Assembly (NCBI GenBank): GCA_963932145.1
Contig: OZ010595.1
Span: 93,136,117-93,200,116, forward strand
Length of the DNA stretch: 64,000 nt
Origin: Acanthosepion lycidas
Taxonomy: Eukaryota > Mollusca > Cephalopoda > Sepiida > Sepiidae
Reading direction: 5' to 3'
Part shown: positions 1-10,379 of the stretch, piece after piece
How the letters are laid out: the number at the start of each line of letters is the position of its first letter
How positions within the stretch are numbered: position 1 is the stretch's first letter
Position numbers and translations under genes: made by a program
Notes under the pieces: generated by a model
The model's database searches: none
What the model was told of the DNA's origin: nothing
The model's input: the letters and a program-made list of their open reading frames with translations, nothing else

Positions 1-59
1 AATAAATAAATAAATACTTTCATAAAAAAAACATTATTATTTTTTTAATTTGCAACTTT

Positions 60-62
<3 letters not shown>

Positions 63-96
<34 letters not shown>
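63..96. repeat. (AT)n microsatellite
   Basis: Uninterrupted AT dinucleotide run directly abutting the left edge of the SINE at 97. Bases 1-62 hold only A/T-rich low-complexity sequence. Confidence 0.95.
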
Positions 97-99
<3 letters not shown>

Positions 100-555
100 G
101 CTGGCCACTTGTATTTGAGGATGCCTGTTAACTAGGGCTGCTAGACAATCCCTATTGCAGACACTCATTCAGGCACATTTGTGTTTGCTCAACACCCACA
201 GAGCTCACCTGTGGTTTATACTGCAACTATTCTGGGAGAGAGAGTGTTATCTAGCATGATCAACAATTTGAACAAGGGCAACATGCTCAAGCCCTCAGCC
301 ACAATGACATGTGGCTTTTCTGTTAGCACACCTATCAACGGTCTCAAGAGTTGCGTCTACCAAATTTCACTCACAAGGCTTGAGTCAACTTATGGTATGG
401 TTTTCAGGTATTTTCCAAAGGTGTTGCATGCTGGGATCGAACTTGATCCATTCCATTGACATCAAGAAGTCTCCTTCCTGACAAATTGACCACAGTGAGT
501 TTCAAACCCGGGTCTCATGGTCAGAATGCAAACATTCTAACCACTTGGCCATGTC

Positions 556-556
<1 letters not shown>
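97..556 (-). repeat. tRNA-derived SINE (family 3), minus strand
   Basis: Read on the minus strand, the right end gives a tRNA-like head: an A-box-like GGCCAAGTGGTTAGA followed about 35 bases later by a B-box-like GGGTTTGAAACTC. A second tRNA-like motif, AAGTTCGATCCCAGC, lies near 425-440. The unit is sandwiched between two (AT)n arrays, which suggests they grew at its ends. The 92-codon plus-strand frame through it (181-459) is fortuitous. A young tRNA pseudogene is the alternative, but the body of more than 350 bp favours a SINE. Confidence 0.55.

Positions 557-558
<2 letters not shown>

Positions 559-606
<48 letters not shown>
559..606. repeat. (AT)n microsatellite
   Basis: Pure AT run at the 5' (head) side of the SINE at 97-556. 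Confidence 0.95.
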
Positions 607-609
<3 letters not shown>

Positions 610-789
610 ATAGAGAGGAAGGGATGGTCAGAGACAGAAGTAGATTGTTTAAAATATGTGTGTATGTGTAATTTGATTGTGTAAAATTTGGTATATTTAC
701 AGTGTAAGTCTAAGACCAACTGAGGCATGAAACTGAGAGTCATCATACAGTGTTGATTCCATGTACACACTCTATAAAAACAACGAATT

Positions 790-829
<40 letters not shown>

Positions 830-1063
830 AAATGGATTAAGTCAAACAGTTATTTAATATATTCTGTTTATACATTATTTTTATTGATACAGTTTATTTG
901 AGTAAATGGTCTGTTTTTTAATTAAATAATATTAAATCCGAATGTTCAAGAAATTTTATAGAAAATATGTTCTCTGACAGGAATTGAACCTGCATGTAAA
1001 GTGTTAATTGATCTGATGTACTATACCATTTAGCTACAGAGAAGCATCTGGTTAGCAAAATCC

Positions 1064-1070
<7 letters not shown>
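607..1070. other. No gene seen
   Basis: AT-rich sequence with a further (AT)n run at about 793-826. A tRNA-like segment on the plus strand around 975-1045 (CAGGAATTGAACCTGCATG reading as a reverse B-box region) may be the decayed head of a minus-strand SINE. Nothing else recognised. Confidence 0.5.

Positions 1071-1110
<40 letters not shown>
1066..1110. repeat. (AT)n/(AC)n microsatellite
   Basis: AT run grading into a short AC run and irregular ATAC repeats up to about 1155. Confidence 0.95.
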
Positions 1111-1121
<11 letters not shown>

Positions 1122-1218
1122 AGTGCAAATATACATATATATGTATACATGTATGTAACTTATTTTTAGACAGTAGAGTAACAAAATGAATAAAAGGACA
1201 AGAACAACTACTCTTTGT

Positions 1219-1253
1219 CAATGCCTTTCGTCCACTGAGGAACTTTATGAAGG
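1219..1253 (-). ncRNA. Hammerhead-like motif, decayed
   Basis: On the minus strand: a poor CTGATGA remnant, then AGTTCC...GGAC able to pair, then GAAAGGCATTG. A similar plus-strand remnant lies near 51190-51225. Only the stem II region and GAAA are convincing, so this is a weak call made by analogy with the better copies. Confidence 0.25.
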
Positions 1254-1324
1254 GACATTCACCTTGATAAAATTCTTCAGAGGATGAAACATGTCAGCTA
1301 AGAATAGTTTTCTTTTAGTCTTTT

Positions 1325-1326
<2 letters not shown>

Positions 1327-1379
<53 letters not shown>
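1327..1379. repeat. (AT)n microsatellite
   Basis: Pure AT run of about 53 bp. Confidence 0.95.
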
Positions 1380-1382
<3 letters not shown>

Positions 1383-1465
1383 TAATGAAGAGTTTGGTAA
1401 TTCATATGGATAATCCTAAGGAGGATGTAATCCAGAGGGCTCAATATCAAATCAGAGCAGTTATT

Positions 1466-1612
1466 AATTCAATTTAAATAGAAAACTGCCAACCTTAAGA
1501 GACTATTAGTAATAATTTATTTCCTCAGTAAATAAATAATAAAAATCATATACCTGGGGAGATAAATTATAACCAATGGACCCTTAAGGTTGTCTGTTTT
1601 CTATTAAATTGA

Positions 1613-1615
<3 letters not shown>
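1466..1615. repeat. Inverted repeat, about 33-bp arms
   Basis: Left arm 1466-1499 begins AATTCAATTTAAATAGAAAA. Right arm 1583-1615 is its near-exact reverse complement, ending TTTTCTATTAAATTGAATT. The roughly 83-bp loop is plain AT-rich DNA. The right arm runs straight into the (AT)n array at 1618-1669. Confidence 0.8.

Positions 1616-1617
<2 letters not shown>

Positions 1618-1669
<52 letters not shown>
1618..1669. repeat. (AT)n microsatellite
   Basis: Pure AT run immediately left of a dispersed repeat beginning TACTGAGGCATGTG. Confidence 0.95.
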
Positions 1670-1672
<3 letters not shown>

Positions 1673-1860
1673 CTGAGGCATGTGTAATTGAAGACTATGG
1701 GACTTTTCTATTAATAATTATTCTTTCAATTTTTTTCTTGCTTTCTTGTAAGTTTCTTAGCTTTTGGGTCTAAGCTTTTGAAAAGAGACCAGAGGCCTTT
1801 ATTTTTTTGTCAAGTGCTTTTGATTGTCATCAATCATCATCATGGCTGTATGCTTTTGAT
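1670..1860 (+). repeat. Dispersed repeat, copy 1 (second copy near 28900)
   Basis: Shares order and wording with 28903-29060: AGGCATGTGT, then GACTA..GGACTTT, TTTTTTCTTGCTTTCT, AAGTTTCTTAG, GTCTAAGCTTTTGAAA, GTGCTTTTGATTGTCATCA. Both copies start right after an (AT)n array in the same orientation. No tRNA-like head or coding sequence was seen. Probably the 3' part of a retroelement that ends in AT repeats. Confidence 0.6.
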
Positions 1861-1962
1861 TTTAAACCCAAAATTTTAAAAACTTAATCAGTTTGTCTGA
1901 TGATTGCAAAAGTGTGATACCCAGGGTCACAAACTCACATCAATCCAACCAAATATATATAT

Positions 1963-2017
1963 TAGGTTGGTGCAAAAATAATGACGTAATAATGTCATTT
2001 TTTGACATTAAAAAATA
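1963..2017 (+). mobile_element. MADE1-like MITE, damaged copy
   Basis: Starts TTAGGTTGGTGCAAAAATAA, the same terminal sequence as the intact palindromic copies at 11244 and 23604, but the right arm is lost and replaced by AT-rich sequence. Mariner-type MITE; the terminal motif is that of the MADE1/Hsmar group. Confidence 0.65.
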
Positions 2018-2336
2018 ATATATATATGTATATGAATCAGGCAAAGTGGAAAACATTTTTTGAAAATGTCTCAGATAGGTAGGTGTCTTCAGGTCAGAAT
2101 GAAAGACAACAAAAAGATTTTTCCACATTTTTGATTTGTCCACTTTTGTTTGGATTCTATATCCTATGAACACACATATGTATGTATATATATTTAAGAC
2201 ACGTTTCATTTTATAGTTTAGATATACTCTGTCTACTTATTTTTGTTAAGATCCTTTCATACTCACGGATAAGTTTTTGATATCATTATTGAAGGACAAG
2301 AGAAAATCACCTTGTTTATACATATTTGCTTTATTT

Positions 2337-2376
2337 CCAAGTACTTTCGACATCTCTGTATCATCATCAGATTATT
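2337..2376 (-). ncRNA. Hammerhead-ribozyme-like motif
   Basis: Minus-strand reading: CTGATGA (full consensus), one extra T, GATA...TGTC able to form a short stem II with one wobble, GAAA, then AGT/ACT as a three-pair stem III, then U as the NUH base. Stem I is poor. PLE-associated minimal hammerheads have this layout. An untranscribed fossil is equally possible. Confidence 0.45.
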
Positions 2377-2379
2377 GTT

Positions 2380-2985
2380 TATTATAAAACATATTATAGT
2401 ATTCATGTCAGAGACAAATTTTTGAGTTATCTGAAAGTTAAATTTCCTACAAATAGAGTGAGGAATGCTATGTTAGTGCATGACTGCTAAAACTGTTTAA
2501 AGTATGCAAATTTTTATACAATTTACAGTAAACTTAAATTGAGCAGATTTGGAATTTTTAAAATTCTTACTTAAAATGAATGCGTGAAGGAAGATGTTAA
2601 AGCTGACATGGTAACAAGAATAAGTGCGTAAAGCAAACTTCCTTCCCTAAGTGCTTGCCTCGGTCCATGGCTATTTTATGTATTGATTAATACCAATCCA
2701 AAATAAGTCAAACAAAAACTATCCCCTTGTGTAATTAGAGCACAGAAAGCAAGCTCATAAATAAAACATCCGTTGAATTCATCCACAAACTGATGGATCA
2801 TTATACAAACTCCCCAGTAAATTAAACTCTGCATTTAATAAATATGTATGCAAATCAGAATGACTGAATCATAGAATAAGACAAAACTTAATATGGCAAC
2901 ATGAAACAGGAAATATTTTAAAACTGGCAAAATGTAATTGATATAAGGATGTGCATGAAATAGATTTCTTTTTTTAGCTGATAAT
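2380..2985. other. No gene seen
   Basis: AT-rich non-repetitive sequence with stops in all frames. Nothing recognised. Confidence 0.6.
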
Positions 2986-3030
2986 TTATTCAAAAATTGT
3001 GATGACTGTTGATCTCATACATTTGGAGAG

Positions 3031-3086
3031 TTTGTTGTTACTGCCATGTTTCAGCCAATCTATTCCACAACCTTCTTCAGATATAC
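3031..3086 (-). ncRNA. Hammerhead-like motif, class C
   Basis: Minus strand: CTGAAGA, extra A, GGTT..GGCT flanking a loop of about 14 bases, GAAAC, then ATGGCAG. The order matches the class C copies at 57222 and 63107. The 145-codon plus-strand frame covering this stretch (2999-3436) has no recognisable domain and I do not annotate it. Confidence 0.4.
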
Positions 3087-3557
3087 AATGTGAAAAGAAA
3101 ACTGATAGCTGTTTCTTTAGAAATAATAGTGTTACGATGATCAAACTTCGTAGATATTCTACGTACACTGACTCAAAGTTGCCCATGAGCTATAGTTATA
3201 GATATCTTTATTCTAATTACCTCCTATTAGCTAAACCAATCCCGTTATGTCTCCCTGAATCTTTGGGGTTTCATGCCCTACATGGATCTAAAGCCCCTCT
3301 TACAAATAGTGTAAAGCAAAACAAAATGGAAAAACAAAAATTGATCATGCTATTTGATGAAATAAAAATTATTGCCGTCATTTTTTTCTGCTTAATTTTT
3401 TTGTCTATCTACATTCATAGTAAAAGTAATATCTAAAATATGATGGTAACTGATCAGAGACAGCTTTTGGATGGGGAAACAAAGCTAACAAGATTGCTCC
3501 ATCTTTCAAAATGTGTTTACTAAATATATAAAAAGCAAAAGATAATAAAACTTATTA

Positions 3558-4274
3558 GGACTATTGTCCTCATCTTAGTTGTTACTACAATGTTTTATCC
3601 ATTGTGCCTGCTGTTCTTTATCAAATGTGGCAAACACGTATCAGTATAGATGCAAAAGAGGCCCTGTGTTCTGTGCTGATATATCTGTTGAAAACAGTCA
3701 TATTTGGGTTTCCCCATTAGCAGCAGAACAGCTTGGCATATTCAGACACGGACCTCTCTGCAACTTTTTCAGATCCAGGCCCTTGTCAACCACCTCAAGT
3801 CAATGAAAGTGATGGAAAACCAGCAGTCAGCAGTCTACTTTTACTGAGACTAACTTTTCTAATGTTCAGTTTCTTGTAAAGACCTTCCCTTGGTACATTT
3901 TGTCCAGGGAGATATGTACCGCCTACCATGCTGTAGTTTTCGAGGCAGTGACCCCACATACAATTTTTTATTTCTTTCCTTCTCTCTCCCTTCTTTGTCT
4001 GTTCCTCCTTAATTGTTAAGAGAACAACCTGTTACCCGTTAAGTGTTTTCCCCCAGCCTCATCACACCCTTGCCTTATGTTACTGGTTAACCTAAAGGGA
4101 ATTCAGAACTAAACTTTGGTTGAACTGTTCTCATTCCACTTCCCATGTAGATAAAATAAAGGTTTCAGTTTGAAATTCTTTGTAGATTACTCAGATCAAT
4201 ATACAGTTGTTGAAGGCCAGAAGGGAACATTAGCCTCAATATTGTGATAACATCATAGATGAGGATAATAGTCC
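3558..4274. repeat. Foldback (palindromic) repeat, copy 1
   Basis: The left end, GGACTATTGTCCTCATCTTA, is mirrored at the right end by GATGAGGATAATAGTCC. Between them lie class C hammerhead-like remnants (for example near 4209-4245: TTGAAGGCCAGAAGG). It has the same architecture as 62597-63189 and 57061-57310. No open frame of interest. Probably a PLE-derived non-autonomous repeat whose two ends are inverted copies of each other. Confidence 0.55.
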
Positions 4275-4293
4275 ACATGTAAATAGCATACAA

Positions 4294-4840
4294 TGTCTGT
4301 CTGAAAAGTAGTGGGACTGGTGTCAAAAACAATTTATTTCAATTCCAAACAACAAACTACATATTTTCCCTTCAAATTAATTCCTCTTGAGTTTAAAGCA
4401 TTTTTCAATCCTTTTCTGACAAAATTCTTTGCACTGCTGAAAAAATTCTTCTTGGATAACTCTCAATACTGTTATTATAGCCATCTTGATTGCCTCTATG
4501 CCTTCAAAATGAGTCTGCTTGGTGATCCGTTTGAGTTTGGGGAAAAGAAAAAGTTATAGGGAGCAAGATCAAGTGAATATAGAGGTTGTTCCAGTATGCC
4601 AATATTCTATTCAACCAGTAACTGCTGGCGTTGTGAGCAGATGAATTGTTGTGATGAAGCAGCCATAATTTGTCCTCCACAAATCTTGCATGTGAAAAGA
4701 AAAATGCAGTGGATGCAAAAAGTTAAGATTACAGTTATATGCTCTCAAGATATCATTTTAGATGATAACACAATTTGCTTATCATTCTTTTGCCGATAGC
4801 TCACACATCACACACAGTTCTGTTACTTTTCAAACACACC
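4294..4840 (-). pseudogene. Internally deleted mariner-family transposon with transposase remnant
   Basis: The left end TGTCTGTCTGAAAAGTAGT and the right end ACTTTTCAAACACA form imperfect terminal inverted repeats. The minus strand encodes a decayed transposase C-terminal part. It includes an LHHNNSSAHN segment matching the family HHDN..AH block, with the second catalytic Asp read as Asn. It also includes YSLDLAPYNFFFSP matching YSPDLAPYDFF, with the third catalytic Asp read as Asn. At about 550 bp it is well under the usual 1.3 kb, so the N-terminal half is missing and it is inactive. Confidence 0.65.
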
Positions 4841-5625
4841 TTTCATATATATATAATGATAATTCTTTATCCAAGAAATTTAGACAGAAAATATAGATAA
4901 TATCAAAATTAATTATTTAATCTATTATTTTTAATTATGGTATCAATATGGCCTCAAAACACTGTGCCACTCTTAACCACAAAGTTAATGACCAGAAATC
5001 AGTAAAGTTCACTGCTGAATTCCTGAACCTTCTTGTCTGTGTGGTTGAGAGTACCATCATGGGTTCACATATAGTTGAAGTTGCCTTCTGTATAGTTGGC
5101 TTTGAGCCATGACAAAATTTGGTACATCAGAACATTGTAGTAGGCATCATCTCTAACCCCTTGTAAAAAAAAATGCTTGCTTTGAGAAGACATGACATCC
5201 AAGTCCATAACCTGGGATGCACACCTATTGTATTTCAACTTATCTCTGCTTTCAGTATTATAGGCCACATCAATGACAGATACTTTTCTATTTTACTCAA
5301 TTTATTTTATGAGGGACAGTAGATTTTTATACTAAGGTTTATCCAATACATCTGTGAGAGAGGAGTTTCAGCTATGGCAGTTCAAAGAGCAGTGAAAAAA
5401 CATGAAAATTAAATCATACATAAAATCTGTGATGCACCTTGTTACTACAGGACAGAAACTTAGAAGGTTAGAGAGGGCAAAGATCATCTTGAATAAGTCT
5501 CACCTTTCCATCTTATGTCAGTGTCTTTCTTACTACATTTATTGTTGAGTTCCATTCAACCAAACTTATGCTCCATCTGTTATCTTTCTTTTTGCTATGT
5601 CAACTTCCATTACTATCACTTAATC
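4841..5625. other. No gene seen
   Basis: AT-rich sequence with a short (AT)n near 4848. Small frames on both strands show no recognisable domain. Confidence 0.5.
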
Positions 5626-5627
5626 TT

Positions 5628-6296
5628 ACTTATTATAAAACGCAGATTGTGTGTGTGTGTGTCTGTACGTTTATATATTGGATCGGATTTCCTACATTTT
5701 TCAACCGATTTCAACAAAACTTCACAGTACTACATAAAATTACCTTGCGGTGGTTCTGACAGCACCAAACATTGGAAAAACACAATTGTTTTTGCATGAA
5801 ATCAATTTGAAAACAGGATTAAGAGGCATCACGAGAATGAAAGGGGGACAACTCATATCGAGTTATACTTATTATAAAACCCAGGTTGTTTGTGTGTGTG
5901 TGTGTGTGTTCGTTTATATATAGGATCAGATTTCCTACATTTTTCATCCGATTTCAACAAAACTTCACTTTTTTTTTGGCAGGTAGTGTTTCTTAATGTC
6001 TTGCACACTTTTTTCTTTATTTTTACATTCAGAATGCTTTAAAAATTCCATTTACAAGACAATTGTTTATAATAAAATTCTATTCAATCAGTAGACTCAT
6101 AATGATTGAAAACAATGTTTTTGTGTGAGTTTGGGTTTGACCAATTCGTAAAAAAAAAAACTAATTAAGACATGCGTGTCTGTCAACCTTAAACAATAAT
6201 CTTTGTCAATTTTATTTTTCAGTCTTTATGATGGTCGATACTTGATCTATCTTTTACTGCTACATCCCCAGGCAACGCCGGGCTCTACTGCTAGTC
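5628..6296 (+). mobile_element. Helentron-type non-autonomous element (HINE/DINE-1-like)
   Basis: The 5' end motif ACTTATTATAAAAC followed by a (GT)n run and GGATCGGATTTCCTACATTT occurs at 5628 and again at 5867, so a truncated copy sits directly in front of a full one. The 3' end carries a GC-rich hairpin around AGGCAACGCCGGG and finishes with CTACTGCTAGT, the terminal signature widely seen in Helentron-associated elements. No protein is encoded. Such elements rely on a Rep/helicase supplied in trans. Confidence 0.6.
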
Positions 6297-6491
6297 ACTT
6301 CTATAACATTTCTGTCTCTTTGTGCCATCCCCAAAGTATTGTTGTTGATTTCCTTTCAAATCTGTTTTCAAGCAAGTAACTTAGCAAAAATATGAGCAGC
6401 AATAAAGCTAAGTAAGAGTATAGAGCTCGTTTTGTTATTTTTTATTTTTATTTTAGAGAGCATAATTTTTATTTAATAAATATTAATGTGA

Positions 6492-6498
<7 letters not shown>

Positions 6499-6537
<39 letters not shown>
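6499..6537. repeat. (AT)n microsatellite
   Basis: Pure AT run adjoining a class B repeat fragment. A second run follows at 6700-6735. Confidence 0.95.
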
Positions 6538-6547
<10 letters not shown>

Positions 6548-6550
<3 letters not shown>

Positions 6551-6690
6551 TAAAAGTGAACATTGAAGTCAATATAATGAAACAGCCTGTCCCCTCTGAG
6601 TGTTGACTTCACTTTTATATTTATATTTACATATGCTCTATCTCTGATATTGAGCACTTTATCCCATAAATATAGCACACCTTAAAACTA
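6548..6690. repeat. Class B repeat fragment with short hairpin
   Basis: ATAAAAGTGAACATTGAAGT and the downstream TTGACTTCACTTTTAT form a hairpin. It is a shortened relative of the long palindrome at 62128-62275. It is followed by the dispersed motif GATATTGAGCACTTTATCCC, also present near 17495, 17682, 41905 and (minus) 18940. Confidence 0.6.
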
Positions 6691-6696
6691 TATTTC

Positions 6697-6749
<53 letters not shown>

Positions 6750-6969
6750 AAAAAGACAGCTGATAAGGCACTGGGATTAGTTTTTTTATTACATTTTTCT
6801 TGTATTCATATGAGTATTTCCTCTTCAGAACATAGTGTGTGTAAAAACTACCCAAATTATATGTGGATCCAAGTGCTTTTGACTAATAGACATTATCAAG
6901 GATGTTTTATTTTGTTTAATCAAACTGAAACTAAGAACTCTGATCCAGGCTATTGACTTGTTATTTATT

Positions 6970-6972
6970 GAT

Positions 6973-7020
<48 letters not shown>

Positions 7021-7025
7021 ATATA
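6970..7025. repeat. (CT)n microsatellite
   Basis: CT repeat with one TTTCT interruption, ending in a short AT run. Confidence 0.9.
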
Positions 7026-7156
7026 TAAGTCAAATGTTATTACAACAGACATTTTGTGTTGATTAATTTTATTGATCAATTTTTACAAATTAAAATTCCC
7101 CAGATTCTCAGCTAAGGATGAAATTCCATCAGAAATTCCCAAAGTTAATTTTGGAA

Positions 7157-7190
7157 AATCAAGATTTCGACTTTCTTAAGTCATCATCAG
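7157..7190 (-). ncRNA. Hammerhead-ribozyme-like motif
   Basis: Minus-strand reading: CTGATGA, extra T, stem II GACTT/AAGTC (five perfect pairs, loop AAGA), GAAA, stem III ATC/GAT with a two-base loop, then U. All conserved core positions are present. Stem I pairing is weak, as expected for minimal hammerheads thought to act as dimers. Confidence 0.5.
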
Positions 7191-7260
7191 AGTAGGTAGA
7201 GACAAATGGTGAATTTCATAGAACTAGTGAGTGTAGTGACATGGGCAAATGTAAGATGTG

Positions 7261-7513
7261 GTAAATTATTTTATGGGATGTAGGATGTGGTAATTGGCAT
7301 GAAAGGTGGAATCAATTGACCAAATTCAAGTCCCAGTCAAAGATGTTGCATTTACTTTGAACTAATTCTCTAAGGAAAGGCATAAATCCATCTCTTCTGC
7401 TTTCCAGTTGTAAGTAACATAGTGGGGTAGATTAGATTCTCTTGTCTTGACAGGGTAAGCAGTCAAAAAGAATGATAACTTTGACATATAAAACTCCCTG
7501 CCAATGTAATAAA
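7261..7513 (+). repeat. 253-bp dispersed repeat, copy 1
   Basis: Matches 8630-8882 over 253 bp without gaps and with only about four differences seen by eye. Ends CCAATGTAATAAA, so it may have an A-rich retroposon tail, but no head motif or coding sequence was recognised. Confidence 0.9.
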
Positions 7514-7599
7514 GGTGTTGATATGAGATGTGATGTGTGTATGTTTATTTTATTTTTTATATACATTTAATTATATATAATGGACAAGCTAAAATTTTA

Positions 7600-7640
7600 T
7601 CAGTCTGATGATGAAGCGATTCAAAAAATCTTGTGTGTTG
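7600..7640 (+). ncRNA. Hammerhead-like motif, decayed
   Basis: CTGATGA followed by TGAAGCGATTC. The GAAA arm is not clearly present. Listed only because the CTGATGA element sits between other copies. Confidence 0.2.
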
Positions 7641-8197
7641 ACCTTTCATTTTATTTTGGGATATGGGTCAGTTTTTAAATTTTCAGCACCCCCTCAGTTC
7701 AACCAGTTCCCAAAATCTAACTAAATGACCAAATATCTTTATTTTTGGTGTGTTGGGGGGAGAAATTTTGGTTAGGTCAAAATGTTTCAGCACCCCTTGA
7801 TAGATGTATACGCATATATATTTTATTTTACAAACTTATATTACCCCCAATACAAATGTATCAATATATGTTTACATATTTTTGTTGGATATTTCCGTGT
7901 CCTGCTTTATAAACTCAGTATTAATGATGAATCAGAAGTTTTGAAAAGGTTCTCAAGAGGCCAAATATCTTGGAATGTCAGGCAATTGAGGAGAGGAAGG
8001 CGAGCGAGGAGGTAACGGCTTTTATTCTTATTTCCATATTGGTAGCCTGTGATGGAATGAATGCCTAAAATGATTGATTCTCCACCCCCAAGTCAATTAT
8101 CCAACTGACCGACTGGATTGCCATACTTGCCGCTTATAAGAGCAACGTCCATTTCCGATTTCCTCTTTGCCTGAGAATGCTATTTCTTAGCCTTTGA

Positions 8198-8395
8198 TCA
8201 ATTGGGAAACACCAGTGTCTTATTCTCGTTAATGCTTCTAGTCCACCTTACATGCCGGACCCTGAGCAATGGGTAATTAATCGTACAGCAAAATGGTATG
8301 ATTTTGGTGGAGCACATGATGCTGGTTGCTATTATGAACGGCATCAATTTGGCTCGGAATGTGCTGCAGTGATTAATGCCACAGACGTAATCTAA
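8198..8395 (+). other. Possible exon remnant, 65 codons, unknown product
   Basis: A frame open from just after a TGA to a TAA encodes a peptide of non-repetitive, globular composition. It includes PDPEQWVINRTAKWYDF and AHDAGCYYERHQFGS, with three cysteines and two N-glycosylation-like sites. There is no ATG at the start, so it could be a terminal exon or a processed fragment. Local base composition is less AT-rich than the flanks. I do not recognise the family. The antisense frame over the same bases looks like its shadow. No convincing splice acceptor was found upstream. Confidence 0.3.
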
Positions 8396-8629
8396 AATTT
8401 GTGGCAAGGCTCGGTGCCAGGGAGAGCAAGAATGTCAAAAATAAACAGATAGGTTTACAAACTGAAGATAATTTTCAATGATTTGCTGTTGGAAAAGACT
8501 GAATAAATAGATTCAAAACCAAAATTGTAAAATTCTTACCACAAGTCACGTAATATTGTTAAAATTTTCTCTTCACATCAGTCTCTTAAATCACATCTCC
8601 CTTGTCAAAATTTTTAATCTTTATTTGAT

Positions 8630-8882
8630 GTAAATTATTTTATGGGATGTAGGATGTGATAATTGGCATGAAAGGTGGAATCAATTGACCAAATTCAAGT
8701 CCCAGTCAAAGATGTTGCATTTACTTTGAACTAATTCTCTAAGGAAAGGCATAAATCCATCTCTTCTGCTTTCCAGTTGTAAGTAACATAGTGGGGTAGT
8801 TTAGATTCTCTTGTCTTGACAGGGTAAGCAGTCAAGAAGAATGATAACTCTGACATATAAAACTCCCTGCCAATGTAATAAA
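8630..8882 (+). repeat. 253-bp dispersed repeat, copy 2
   Basis: Second copy of 7261-7513 in the same orientation, 1,369 bp further on. The flanks differ, which argues for transposition or a segmental copy whose edges are sharp. Confidence 0.9.
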
Positions 8883-8884
8883 CT

Positions 8885-9060
8885 TTTTTTCATACAAAAA
8901 TTCACCTAATACAATGCTTGAGAGCAACTCTAGTTAGAGGGTCCCTGTTAAAATGGTGACGATGAAAGATGCATGATATGAAAGGAAGAGGATGTGATAA
9001 GAAGTGAAAATTATGAGGCAAGTACGACCCTTGTTACTCTGTATATCTGACAGATCTAGG
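8885..9060 (-). pseudogene. LINE 3' end fragment
   Basis: The minus strand ends with codons resembling the tail of the LINE fragment at 42755-42970 (...GCATTGTATTAGGTGAATTT versus GCCTTGTATTGGGTGAATGT). Only the last part of ORF2 and the 3' UTR would be present, a typical 5'-truncated LINE. Confidence 0.35.
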
Positions 9061-9307
9061 AGAAGGTCAGAATCCTGCAGTTGATGGAGAAACTGGCTGA
9101 TAATGAATAACTAAAAAAAATTAACTTATGATATCACAGGTAGTATTAGTGAAGAAAATGTATTAAAACATTCCTATACTCTTTAACTCAGCAGATACTG
9201 GCAGTAGAAAAATTAAAAAAACATTACTGCATATTAGTATTGATTGCATCTGAACGTCATCTATGTGGGTAAATGTCTGAATTATTTTTAATCTCTGCCC
9301 ACTGCCC

Positions 9308-10368
9308 ATTATATTACCATTACCATAACAATAGATTTTACCATTACATTACCATATCAACAGATTTTACCATTATATTACCATATTAACAGATTTTACC
9401 ATTATATTACCATTACCCTATTAACAGATTTTACCATTACATTACCATATCAACAGATTTTACCATTACATTACCATTACCATATCAACAGATTTTACCA
9501 TTATATTAACATTACCATAATCAACAGATTTTACCATTATATTAACATTACCATAATCAACAGATTTTACCATTATATTACCATTACCATATCAACAGAT
9601 TTTACCATTACAATACCATTACCATATCAACAGATTTTACCATTACATTACCATATCAACAGATTTTACCATTATATTACCATATTAACAGATTTTACCA
9701 TTATATTACCATTACCCTATTAACAGATTTTACCATTACATTACCATATCAACAGATTTTACCATTACATTACCATTACCATATCAACAGATTTTACCAT
9801 TATATTAACATTACCATAATCAACAGATTTTACCATTATATTAACATTACCATAATCAACAGATTTTACCATTATATTACCATTACCATATCAACAGATT
9901 TTACCATTACAATACCATTACCATATCAACAGATTTTACCATTACATTACCATATCAACAGATTTTACCATTATATTACCATATTAACAGATTTTACCAT
10001 TATATTACCATTACCCTATTAACAGATTTTACCATTACATTACCATATCAACAGATTTTACCATTACATTACCATTACCATATCAACAGATTTTACCATT
10101 ATATTAACATTACCATAATCAACAGATTTTACCATTATATTAACATTACCATAATCAACAGATTTTACCATTATATTACCATTACCATATCAACAGATTT
10201 TACCATTACAATACCATTACCATATCAACAGATTTTACCATTATATTACCATTACCATATCAACAGATTTTACCATTATATTACCATATTAACAGATTTT
10301 ACCATTATATTACCATTACCCTATTAACAAATTTTACTGTTATATTACCATTAACATATCAATAGATT
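9308..10368. repeat. Minisatellite with 299-bp higher-order repeat
   Basis: Every subunit begins ACAGATTTTACC and continues with variants of ATTATATTACCATTACCATA. One higher-order unit contains nine subunits of 29, 29, 35, 29, 35, 36, 36, 35 and 35 bp, summing to 299 bp. The marker CAATACC recurs at 9611, 9910 and 10209, giving intervals of 299 and 299. About three and a half higher-order units are present, nearly identical to one another. Confidence 0.95.
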
Positions 10369-10379
10369 TTAGATGGTAA

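Noticed and set aside
960-1050. tRNA-like sequence with B-box-like GAATTGAACCTGC
   Set aside because: Cannot be folded by eye into a full cloverleaf; more likely a decayed SINE head than a tRNA gene.
2999-3436. 145-codon plus-strand frame
   Set aside because: No recognisable domain; overlaps a class C hammerhead-like remnant on the other strand; composition fits chance in AT-rich DNA.
8198-8407. 69-codon minus-strand frame with an ATG
   Set aside because: It mirrors the plus-strand frame at 8198-8395, whose peptide looks more protein-like; treated as a shadow.
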